Source: an uncultured Acetatifactor sp. (lineage in GTDB: Bacteria; Bacillota; Clostridia; Lachnospirales; Lachnospiraceae). Taken from it: a stretch of DNA of 8,541 nucleotides. The notes below the pieces were generated by a model that was given only the letters and a program-made list of their open reading frames with translations, had not been told where the DNA came from and searched no databases. Location of the stretch: the NCBI RefSeq assembly GCF_910585425.1, contig NZ_CAJUCP010000105.1, positions 1-8,541 on the forward strand, read 5' to 3'. Both the position numbers and the translations under genes were made by a program. How positions within the stretch are numbered: the first letter of the stretch is position 1; the number at the start of each line of letters is the position of its first letter. This document shows positions 1 to 5,743 of the stretch, piece by piece.

Positions 1-268
1 TCTGCACAGTTTCATTTATGGTGGTGCCAAGTGTGCGGGCATGGAGGTTTAGGAAGACAGCGAATGGAGCAGGGAGGACTTCACAGTCTCCACCGTGATT
101 TTTTATATACTGGTGGATAACAGCGGACAGCTCCATGACTAATTTCTGGTGCCTGAAATTCGGCGGGGCCATCATGTACAGATGGCCGTCGATCAGTTCT
201 GCCCTCTGTCCGTCCGGCAGGGCGTAGATATCATCTATCGTATAGGTCCTTTCGTGTGCAAATGCCAC
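1..268 (-). CDS. Uma2-family protein (DUF820, restriction-endonuclease-like fold), 5' part only
   Basis: This gene enters from the left edge, so only the first 89 codons are present. The start is a GTG at 268-266, preceded by AGGAGA at good spacing; no ATG fits. The N-terminus reads YTIDDIYALPDGQRAELIDG, then HLYMMAPPNFRHQ and a helix ending in VLPAPFAVFLN. This is the standard opening of Uma2 proteins, a PD-(D/E)XK-like family of unproven cellular role that is common in clostridia and cyanobacteria. In the family, FLN is soon followed by an acidic strand of the form YVEPDI that carries a putative catalytic Asp. Here the sequence instead continues LHARTLGTTINETVQ, which does not fit, so the gene may be chimeric, frameshifted or decayed from about position 50 leftward. 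It lies 43 bp downstream of the CYTH gene on the same strand, with no terminator between, so the two may be co-transcribed. Confidence 0.75.
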   Translation of the reverse strand, partial: MAFAHERTYTIDDIYALPDGQRAELIDGHLYMMAPPNFRHQKLVMELSAVIHQYIKNHGGDCEVLPAPFAVFLNLHARTLGTTINETVQ

Positions 269-311
269 CTGGCTCTCCTTTCCCCTTTCAGAATTCACTG
301 CTGCCTGCGCC

Positions 312-806
312 CTATGACTGCAGTGCCATATAGGAATTGTGGTATTCCTGGCGGTAGGTGACGTCCTCGTCGAACCAGGCCGGGGGCAGGAAGGATTCGG
401 CGGCCTCCCTGCTTCCGAACTCCACCTCGGCCATGACCAGGGGCGCGAAGGGCGGGTCGAAGATGTCCAGCTCAATGGTCAGGGAATAGTCCGAGGGCGG
501 GCAGGGGATGCCGGGCCGCCCTTGGAAGCCCGGGTTGGGCAGGGGGATCAGGTAGCGCTTCTTGGAGATGATCTTGCCGTCCGCCTTGTCGCGCAGATGA
601 TAATAGGCTTCCCTGTTCAGGGGCAGATTGCTCTCCTCCCTGGCCATCATGCCGCTTCCCTTGTAGGTCAGGTAGTATTCGTCGTCCTCCTTGCGGACCC
701 GCACCACGGGCGACGCATTCAAATAGGCCTGCTCGATATGGTGGAAGGGGTAGCTCTCCAGATCGGCGGGCAATTCCTTGATGGTGAATTTGCGCTCTAT
801 TTCCAT
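312..806 (-). CDS. CYTH-domain protein (triphosphate tunnel metalloenzyme family)
   Basis: This is a 164-residue single-domain protein. The start is the ATG at 806, behind an AGAAAGGAAAG ribosome site; it places the family signature EIERKF (E2, E4, K6) at the extreme N-terminus, as expected. An upstream in-frame ATG at 911 would add 35 unlike residues and overlaps the predicted promoter. Other tunnel residues visible are R36 and R38 (VVRVRKE), K49 (LTYKG), E57, K82-K83-R84, E112 and D114 (IELDIF), and E127 and E129 (AEVEF). The C-terminus has the usual Asp/Val-Thr-Tyr-Arg then YHNSYMA ending. CYTH enzymes bind a triphosphate with Mg or Mn inside a beta-barrel and act as triphosphatases or, rarely, adenylate cyclases. 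Without a CHAD or HD partner nearby the substrate cannot be told; inorganic triphosphate or thiamine triphosphate hydrolysis is the likeliest guess. It is cytoplasmic. Confidence 0.88.
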   Translation of the reverse strand: MEIERKFTIKELPADLESYPFHHIEQAYLNASPVVRVRKEDDEYYLTYKGSGMMAREESNLPLNREAYYHLRDKADGKIISKKRYLIPLPNPGFQGRPGIPCPPSDYSLTIELDIFDPPFAPLVMAEVEFGSREAAESFLPPAWFDEDVTYRQEYHNSYMALQS

Positions 807-906
807 AGTCTTTCCTTTCTCTCTGTCATTTTCCGGATTGGGCACAGCCCGGTTTCTATGGCGGCAGGGAATCATTTTGCCCATAAATCGACGGAACTGT
901 AACTTA

Positions 907-935
907 ATCATAACACATTTTCGAAAAATTCTAAA
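907..935 (-). promoter_or_regulatory. Predicted sigma-A promoter for the CYTH gene
   Basis: Read on the minus strand, TTTAGA (935-930) and TATGAT (912-907) are 17 bp apart, and the -10 box is preceded by TGT, giving an extended -10. Transcription would start near 900, leaving a leader of about 95 nt before the ATG at 806. The call rests on consensus match and position only. Confidence 0.5.
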
Positions 936-942
936 GCGCTAA

Positions 943-971
943 TTGAAATATTTGACAACAATGTGTATACT
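943..971 (+). promoter_or_regulatory. Predicted sigma-A promoter for the DJ-1/aminopeptidase operon
   Basis: TTGAAA (943-948) and TATACT (966-971) are separated by exactly 17 bp in an AT-rich stretch. Transcription would begin near 978, about 45 nt before the ATG at 1022. A TTGACA at 952-957 is also present, but the sequence 17 bp beyond it (AATAAA) is a poorer -10. The divergent CYTH promoter lies immediately to the left, so the two -35 boxes are only 7 bp apart, and one bound regulator could affect both. Confidence 0.6.
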
Positions 972-1021
972 GAAAATAAATAATTTTAATAAATAATCTT
1001 ATGGAAGAGAGGTTGACGGAA

Positions 1022-1579
1022 ATGAAAAAGATAGCGGTTTTCTTCGGGACAGGCTATGAGGAGATCGAGGCGCTGACAGTGGTGGACATCTGCCGCAGGT
1101 GCGGGCTGGAGGTGGAGACGGTGTCGGTCATGGAGCAGCAGGAGGTCACGGGCTCCCACGGCATCCCCGTCCGGATGGACAAAATGTACGGGGAGGCGGA
1201 TTTTTCGGAGTATGATATGCTGGTGCTGCCTGGGGGCATGCCGGGCACAAAGCATCTGGAGGCCCATGGGGGGCTCATGGAGCAGGTGGACGCTTTCCAT
1301 GCCGCGGGGAAATACATTGCGGCCATCTGCGCCGCCCCCAGCATCTTCGGACACAGGGGGATCCTGAAGGGCAGGAGGGCCTGCTGCTACCCGGGTTTTG
1401 AGAGCCATCTGGAGGGCGCACAGGTCACGGAGGGCCCGGTGGAGATTTCGGACCATGTGGTCACCTCCCGGGGCATGGGGACGGCCATGGATTTCGCCCT
1501 GGCCATCGCAGGCATCTTCTGCGGCCCTGAGAAGGCCCGGGAGATGGCGGGGAGTATCGTATACGGAAAGGCGGAGTGA
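1022..1579 (+). CDS. DJ-1/PfpI-family protein (YajL-like)
   Basis: This is a 185-residue cytoplasmic protein of normal DJ-1 length. The start at 1022 (MKKIAVFF) has AGAGAGG about 9 nt upstream; an earlier in-frame ATG at 1001 has no ribosome site. The N-terminal strand is followed by GYEEIEA, whose Glu16 matches the conserved DJ-1 Glu18. The nucleophile elbow AAICAAPSIFG gives Cys103, equivalent to DJ-1 Cys106. The segment LVLPGGMPGTKHLE (about 68-80) is the family GG motif. The His found after the nucleophile in human DJ-1 (HP) is replaced by Tyr in CCYPGFE. The family includes small-molecule glyoxalases, proposed protein deglycases and oxidative-stress chaperones; which activity applies is not decidable here. 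The gene is first in an operon with the M18 peptidase, and the pairing suggests a role in protein or peptide quality control, which is inference. Confidence 0.9.
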   Translation: MKKIAVFFGTGYEEIEALTVVDICRRCGLEVETVSVMEQQEVTGSHGIPVRMDKMYGEADFSEYDMLVLPGGMPGTKHLEAHGGLMEQVDAFHAAGKYIAAICAAPSIFGHRGILKGRRACCYPGFESHLEGAQVTEGPVEISDHVVTSRGMGTAMDFALAIAGIFCGPEKAREMAGSIVYGKAE

Positions 1580-1591
1580 GCGGGGGAGAAT

Positions 1592-2884
1592 ATGACGAAG
1601 GAATATCAAAAGTGCGCGAAGGAACTGCTGGAGTTCATTGAGAAGAGCCCTACCGCTTTCCAGACGGTGGCGAACCTGAAGGAGGTATTCGCCGGACTGG
1701 GCTTCTGGGAGCTGAAGGAGACGGAGGAGTGGGAGACGGAGCCCGGGCAGGGGTATTATGTGACCAGGAACGATTCCTCCCTGATCGCGTTCCGCATGCC
1801 CCAGACGGACACGCCGAAGGGCTTCCACATCTCGGCGGCCCATGGGGATTCCCCTGCGTTCAAGGTAAAGGAGTCCCCGGAGATGGCCGTGGAGGCCGCC
1901 TATCTGAAGCTGAACACGGAAAAGTACGGCGGCATGATTCTGTCCACATGGCTGGACAGGCCCCTGTCTGTGGCGGGGCGGGTGATCGTGAGGGGAAAGG
2001 CGGGGATGGAGACTAGGCTGGTGAACATCGAGAAGGATCTGTGCGTGATCCCCAATGTGGCCATCCATATGAACCGCGAGATGAACAAAGGGGTAGAATA
2101 TAACCCCCAGACGGATATGCTCCCCCTCTACGGGGAGTGCGGCAGCGGGAAAAAGAACAGCCCTCTGCTGCGGCGCGTGGCAAAGGCCGTGGGCGTGAAG
2201 CAGGAGGACATCCTGGGCCACGACCTGTTCCTCTATGTCAGGGACAGGGGCAGGATATTCGGGGAGGGAGGGGAGTTCGTGCTCTCCCCCAGGCTGGACG
2301 ATCTGCAGTGCGTGTACGCCTCCGCCAAGGGGTTTGCGGAGAGCACGCCGGTGGACTACATAAATGTCTGCGCCATATTCGACAACGAGGAGGTGGGGAG
2401 CGGCACCAAGCAGGGAGCGGATTCCACTTTCCTGGAGGATACGCTGTGGCGGATCGGGGAGTGCATGGGGCTCGACAGAGGCGGCGTCCTGCGCCTGATA
2501 GCGGACAGCTTCCTGATATCCGCGGACAATGCCCATGCGGTGCACCCCAACCACCCGGAGAAGGCAGACCCCACCAACCGGCCTTATCTGAACAGGGGGC
2601 TTGTCATCAAATTCCACGGAAGCCAGCGGTATGCCACGGACGGCGTGTCGGCAGCCAAGATGCGGAGCATCTGCGAGAAGGCCAAGGTGCCCTGCCAGGC
2701 CTATGCCAACCGCTCGGACATCCCCGGCGGCGGGACATTGGGCAATGTCTCCACCTCCCATGTGTCCCTGTCCACAGTGGACATCGGCCTGCCCCAGCTG
2801 GCCATGCACTCCGCGGTGGAGACTGCGGGAGTGAAGGACACGAAGTACGCCGTGGAGGCCTTCAAGGCGTTCTTTGAAGAATAA
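1592..2884 (+). CDS. apeB: M18-family aminopeptidase (aspartyl aminopeptidase type)
   Basis: This 430-residue protein matches the usual length of bacterial M18 enzymes, which are cytoplasmic di-zinc peptidases forming dodecameric cages and removing N-terminal, often acidic, residues. The start ATG follows GGGGGAG. The five metal ligands and the base are all visible: His84 in AAHGDSP, Asp236 in SPRLDDL, Glu266 and Glu267 in FDNEEVGSG, Asp312 in SADNAHAVHPNH, and His406 in LAMHSAVE. YYVTRNDSSLIAF (56-67) and VIPNVAIHMNR (152-162) are further family blocks, and the QRYATDG and RSDIPGGGTLG segments (about 345 and 374) complete the fold. It begins 12 bp after the DJ-1 stop codon, so the two genes are translated from one message. 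No feature suggests inactivation. The name follows the M18 group 2 protein, which it resembles in length and motif wording. Confidence 0.95.
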   Translation: MTKEYQKCAKELLEFIEKSPTAFQTVANLKEVFAGLGFWELKETEEWETEPGQGYYVTRNDSSLIAFRMPQTDTPKGFHISAAHGDSPAFKVKESPEMAVEAAYLKLNTEKYGGMILSTWLDRPLSVAGRVIVRGKAGMETRLVNIEKDLCVIPNVAIHMNREMNKGVEYNPQTDMLPLYGECGSGKKNSPLLRRVAKAVGVKQEDILGHDLFLYVRDRGRIFGEGGEFVLSPRLDDLQCVYASAKGFAESTPVDYINVCAIFDNEEVGSGTKQGADSTFLEDTLWRIGECMGLDRGGVLRLIADSFLISADNAHAVHPNHPEKADPTNRPYLNRGLVIKFHGSQRYATDGVSAAKMRSICEKAKVPCQAYANRSDIPGGGTLGNVSTSHVSLSTVDIGLPQLAMHSAVETAGVKDTKYAVEAFKAFFEE

Positions 2885-2899
2885 TGCCCGGGGCCGGGG

Positions 2900-2930
2900 G
2901 ATGCCGCGTTACCTGCGGGTGGCAGCGATG
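2900..2930. repeat. 31-bp direct repeat, copy 1 (downstream of lipoprotein stop)
   Basis: This copy is identical at 30 of 31 positions to 2964-2994; the single difference is G versus A at repeat position 9. It lies in the 88-bp gap between the convergent peptidase and lipoprotein genes and carries a second copy of the lipoprotein's last codons and stop on the minus strand. No T-tailed terminator hairpin is visible in the gap. Confidence 0.9.
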
Positions 2931-2963
2931 GGTGGAACAGGAGGTGGAGCGGGCGGTTCTGGC

Positions 2964-2994
2964 GATGCCGCATTACCTGCGGGTGGCAGCGATG
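2964..2994. repeat. 31-bp direct repeat, copy 2 (overlaps lipoprotein 3' end)
   Basis: This is the partner of 2900-2930 at a 64-bp period. It contains the final seven codons (IAATRR preceded by part of Asp) and the TAA of the leftward lipoprotein gene, plus 9 bp beyond. The 33 bp between the copies is GC-rich and encodes a proline-rich stretch in one minus-strand frame. Confidence 0.9.
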
Positions 2995-3521
2995 TCCACG
3001 GAGAAGGTGTCGCCCGTGGTGTCATCCTCAAAGGATTCCAGGTAGGAGACAGTGAACTCCGTGTCTCCGGCAGGCACCTCGAACAGGAGGAGCCCGGTGA
3101 GGCTTTCGCCTTTCTCCAGAGCGTACTCTGAGGGCAGAAGGGTCTCCCGGGCGGCCTCCGGAATTTCCAGGTCTTCGTAGGAAGTGATGGGATAGTCGTA
3201 GATCTGTTCCTCGCCGGCATTGTCGTCGTAGAGCACGATGAAGTCCCAGTCGAACATGGTGATGCCCTCCTGAAAGGTGTTCTTGACGGTGACCTCCACC
3301 GCCAGCAGGTCGTAGCCCGGGGTGGGGATGTAGCCCTCATATCTGCTGTAGGTGTAGGCTTCATTCAGGGTGAAGTCGAAAAAATAAGTGCGCATGGTAT
3401 CGCCTGCAGCGCCCTGGGCATAGCCCTCCTTGGGGAGGACGATGGAGCCGGAGGGGCCGCAGGCCGCCAGCAGCAGGGCCGGGAAAGCGATGAGCAGGAG
3501 GGACGCGATCCGTTTCTTCAT
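2973..3521 (-). CDS. Secreted lipoprotein with DUF4352-like immunoglobulin-type domain
   Basis: This is a 182-residue protein. The start is the ATG at 3521, with GGAG 6 nt upstream; an ATG four codons earlier has no good ribosome site. The signal peptide is basic (MKKR), then hydrophobic, and ends in a clear lipobox LLAAC, so Cys21 would be lipidated and the protein anchored on the outer face of the membrane. Residues about 45-100 (YFFDFTLNEAYTY, then YDLLAVEVTVKNTFQEGITMFDWDF) follow the DUF4352/telokin-like pattern, with the typical V-T-V-K-N strand and a second half at about 140-177. Such domains are extracellular beta-sandwiches of unknown ligand. The mature protein is acidic (for example LESFEDDTTGDTF). 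The C-terminal IAATRR is part of a 31-bp repeat and may be an acquired tail. The gene converges on the peptidase gene and has its own promoter. Confidence 0.85.
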   Translation of the reverse strand: MKKRIASLLLIAFPALLLAACGPSGSIVLPKEGYAQGAAGDTMRTYFFDFTLNEAYTYSRYEGYIPTPGYDLLAVEVTVKNTFQEGITMFDWDFIVLYDDNAGEEQIYDYPITSYEDLEIPEAARETLLPSEYALEKGESLTGLLLFEVPAGDTEFTVSYLESFEDDTTGDTFSVDIAATRR

Positions 3522-3590
3522 GATGATCTCCATTCCGCCGCCCTCTGGCGGGCGGCATATATCGTGCGATACTTGCTTTATATGTTAGGT

Positions 3591-3619
3591 ATGTTAGCAT
3601 ATCTATAGAAGAAAGACAA
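3591..3619 (-). promoter_or_regulatory. Predicted promoter for the lipoprotein gene
   Basis: On the minus strand TTGTCT (3619-3614) and TAACAT (3596-3591) are 17 bp apart, and TGC precedes the -10 box (extended -10). The leader would be about 65 nt. A short direct repeat TATGTTAG (3581-3588 and 3590-3597 on the plus strand) overlaps the -10 and start region and could be an operator, but this is speculative. Confidence 0.45.
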
Positions 3620-3658
3620 GTGGAAAGACAGGCCGTGGAAGAAAATTCAAAAAAGGAA

Positions 3659-3687
3659 TTGACTTTTTGCGCATATGGTGTTAATAT
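3659..3687 (+). promoter_or_regulatory. Predicted promoter for tRNA-Leu
   Basis: TTGACT (3659-3664) and TAATAT (3682-3687) are separated by 17 bp and would start transcription near 3694, about 14 nt before the mature tRNA 5' end. The position, the near-consensus -35 and the AT-rich surroundings fit a tRNA promoter. Confidence 0.6.
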
Positions 3688-3707
3688 ATCTTTTGTGCAG
3701 TGCATAT

Positions 3708-3791
3708 GCGGAAGTGTCGGAACTGGCAGACGAGCAAGACTAAGGATCTTGTGGCAGCAATGTCGTGTGGGTTCAAGTCCCATCTTCCGCA
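3708..3791 (+). tRNA. tRNA-Leu, anticodon AAG
   Basis: The 84-nt sequence folds as a class II tRNA. The acceptor is GCGGAAG (3708-3714) with CTTCCGC (3784-3790) and discriminator A at 3791. The D-arm contains GGAACTGGCAGA, typical of tRNA-Leu. The anticodon stem CAAGA/TCTTG encloses the loop CTAAGGA, giving anticodon AAG at 3742-3744. A long variable arm follows, then the T-arm GTGGG-TTCAAGT-CCCAT. CCA is not encoded. The A at position 34 would be read as inosine if deaminated by TadA, letting it decode CUU and CUC; that step is known for some Firmicutes and is not visible here. An intrinsic terminator begins 8 nt downstream. Confidence 0.96.
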
Positions 3792-3798
3792 TTGGATA

Positions 3799-3840
3799 GC
3801 GATAAGTCTTGCGAGAGCAGGGTTTATCGTTATTTTTGTT
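3799..3840 (+). terminator. Intrinsic terminator after tRNA-Leu
   Basis: GCGATAA (3799-3805) pairs with TTATCGT (3824-3830), continuing through two G-T pairs into CTTGC/GCAGG around a GAGA tetraloop, for about 14 bp in all. A T-rich tail (TATTTTTGTT) follows. It lies between the tRNA and the DUF6020-like gene, so it may also limit read-through into that operon. Confidence 0.8.
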
Positions 3841-3880
3841 TTGAGGGCAGAATGGCCGTGGATAAGAGGGTAAGGGTGAT

Positions 3881-5743
3881 ATGGACATAAAAAGGCAGTG
3901 GAAGAGTGCAAAGACATGGCTGAGGGGAATCTGTGCGTTCGCGGGGACCTACGGGGTCTGCTATCTGTGGAGCATAGCGGGGATTTTCCATGCGTCCTTT
4001 TCGGTGCTCAGCGTGCCTGTGATGCTCCTGCTGTTCGGGCTGCTGGGCCGGACGGAGAGGCAGCTGGGGGAGATGGCGGACAAAAGGCTGCTGTGGCGCA
4101 GGGTCAGGTATGGGGCCATGGTCAGCTTCCTGTTTTCCGCTGCCATGATCATGGGATACCAGCTTCAGAATTTCGGCATGACCGGAACCGGAGTGAGGGG
4201 AAAGCTCCTGATCCTGCTGCGGGGCGGATGTCTGGGAATAGCCGTGTTCCCGTTTGCAAATATGCTGTTTTCCGCTGCTGAGCGGATTCCTTTGCGTGGG
4301 CCGGTGCAGGAGGGGCAGGGAAAATGGAAATCCGGGAAGGTCTTCGGCATCAGCGCGGCCGCCGTATTTTTATGCCTGGTTCCGGTGTGGCTGGCCTATT
4401 ATCCGGTCATCATGTCCTATGACTTCCACAGGCAGCTGGACGAGGCCTCGAAAGGGTTCACCTGGTTCTGGCCCTACCAGCCCATCGCCCACACATGGCT
4501 GATCTGGCTGTTCCTCCAGCTGGGGCGGCTCCTGGGGGACCTTCAGGCAGGGATGGCCTGCATGGCGCTGTTCCAGATGCTGGTCTATTCGCTGGCGGCG
4601 GGATATGCCTGCGCGTTCCTGTACCGTATTCTGCGCAGACCCTGGACAGTGGCGGCAGGGGTCCTGTTCTTCGGCGTGTTCCCGCTGAATTCCGTGCTGG
4701 CGCTCTGTGCCACCAAGGATGTGCTGTTCGGCACATTGTTTCTGCTGTTCGTCCTGCTTCTGGGGGAATGCTTTTTCTTCAGCCGGGGGAAGCGGCGGAT
4801 TGCGCTTTCCGTCCTGCTGGTGGCGGAGGGCTGCCTGATGATGCAGTTTCGCAACAACTGTATCTACGCAGTGGCGGCATTCGGCGTATGCTGGGTCCTG
4901 GCGGCGGGAAAGGAGAGGCTGCGGGTGCTCCTGCTGTGCGTCCTGCTGGTGGCGGGAGGGAAGGGGACCGAGAAGGCAATCAGGGCCGCTATCGGCACAG
5001 AGATGGAAATCGCGAAGGTGGAAATGTTCAGCGTGCCCATTCAGCAGTTCGCCAGGGTGGGATACTACCACGGGGAAGGGATGGACGAGGAGACATGGCA
5101 GACGCTGAACCATTATGTCCCGCATGAATACTGGGCGAATTATTATCCCCCCATTTCGGACGGGGTGAAGGGGAATGTGGCGGTGACCACGTTCAGCGGG
5201 GCCTGGGAGGGGCATATGGGACAGCTGCTGGCGGACTGGTTCCGCCTGGGCGTCCGCTATCCCAACGAATATCTGGACGCGTTCCTGGAGCTGACGAGGG
5301 GGTACTGGTTCCCGGACGACAGGTCGTATGCGGAATGCCTGGGATATGGCACGGAGGGGCGGCTGGGCACGGTCTACACCCACAATATCGGCTTTCTGGA
5401 GGACGGCACGGAGATCCTCCATGAGTCGAAGCTCCCGTGGCTGGAAGAGCAGCTGGAAAAGGTCGTCAGCGGGAACGCGTATTACGACTGGCCGGTCATA
5501 TCTTTGCTGTTCAAGAGCGCCTTCTACTTCTGGGCCCTTTTTCTGGTATGGCTTGCGTTCCTGTACCGGCGGCAGAGAAAGCAGGCTGTACTCTGCCTGT
5601 TTCCGCTGCTCTACATGGGGACGCTGCTGCTGGGGCCTGTGGTCCAGATGCGGTATGTATTTCCCTTCATCCAGTCGCTGCCTGTGCTGGCGGGGCTGCT
5701 TTTGATAAACGGGGAACGGGGGTCTTATGCTGATATTGAATGA
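3881..5743 (+). CDS. DUF6020-like polytopic membrane protein, putative GT-C-type glycosyltransferase
   Basis: This is a 620-residue integral membrane protein starting at an ATG 2 nt after AAGGGTG. Hydrophobic segments lie near 13-33, 42-56, 79-93, 108-130, 155-175, 203-218, 226-247, 255-276, 281-300, 328-342, 347-360, 541-561, 568-586 and 592-610. The loop YYPVIMSYDFHRQLDEA (about 173-189), with Asp181, followed by WPYQPIAHTW with His204, resembles the first catalytic loop of DUF6020 proteins (Y-P-G-x-M-S-x-D ... H-P ... T). TKD (278-280) and FRNN (323-326) are further conserved-looking polar spots between helices. Residues about 375-535 form a long hydrophilic region, probably extracellular. 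GT-C enzymes transfer sugars from polyprenyl-phosphate donors; donor and acceptor are unknown here. The gene overlaps the next glycosyltransferase gene by 17 bp. No good promoter is seen in the 40 bp between it and the tRNA terminator. Confidence 0.75.
   Translation: MDIKRQWKSAKTWLRGICAFAGTYGVCYLWSIAGIFHASFSVLSVPVMLLLFGLLGRTERQLGEMADKRLLWRRVRYGAMVSFLFSAAMIMGYQLQNFGMTGTGVRGKLLILLRGGCLGIAVFPFANMLFSAAERIPLRGPVQEGQGKWKSGKVFGISAAAVFLCLVPVWLAYYPVIMSYDFHRQLDEASKGFTWFWPYQPIAHTWLIWLFLQLGRLLGDLQAGMACMALFQMLVYSLAAGYACAFLYRILRRPWTVAAGVLFFGVFPLNSVLALCATKDVLFGTLFLLFVLLLGECFFFSRGKRRIALSVLLVAEGCLMMQFRNNCIYAVAAFGVCWVLAAGKERLRVLLLCVLLVAGGKGTEKAIRAAIGTEMEIAKVEMFSVPIQQFARVGYYHGEGMDEETWQTLNHYVPHEYWANYYPPISDGVKGNVAVTTFSGAWEGHMGQLLADWFRLGVRYPNEYLDAFLELTRGYWFPDDRSYAECLGYGTEGRLGTVYTHNIGFLEDGTEILHESKLPWLEEQLEKVVSGNAYYDWPVISLLFKSAFYFWALFLVWLAFLYRRQRKQAVLCLFPLLYMGTLLLGPVVQMRYVFPFIQSLPVLAGLLLINGERGSYADIE

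Noticed and set aside
339..902. A 187-codon plus-strand open frame opposite the CYTH gene
   Set aside because: The CYTH frame carries the conserved EIERK signature and a proper ribosome site. The opposite frame has no recognisable domain.
986..2809. A very long open frame on the minus strand (607 codons) opposite the DJ-1 and M18 genes
   Set aside because: It is rich in His, Pro, Gln and Arg with no domain pattern and lies fully antisense to two well-supported genes. It reflects the codon bias of GC-rich DNA.
2885..2972. Bidirectional terminator between the convergent peptidase and lipoprotein genes
   Set aside because: The gap is GC-rich but has no stem followed by a T-run on either strand.
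2900..2994. CRISPR-like repeat pair
   Set aside because: There are only two copies. One lies inside a gene end, and the intervening 33 bp is GC-rich and continuous with the local sequence.
2909..3364. An independent minus-strand proline-rich gene overlapping the lipoprotein
   Set aside because: Most of it is an out-of-frame reading of the lipoprotein, with Arg/Pro/Ser-rich shadow composition. Only its last part is of interest, as a possible frameshifted tail, and is reported as a finding.
4370..5422. A 350-codon minus-strand open frame opposite the DUF6020-like gene
   Set aside because: It has low-complexity, His/Gln/Pro-rich composition and no ribosome site, and is antisense to a clear membrane protein; judged a shadow frame.
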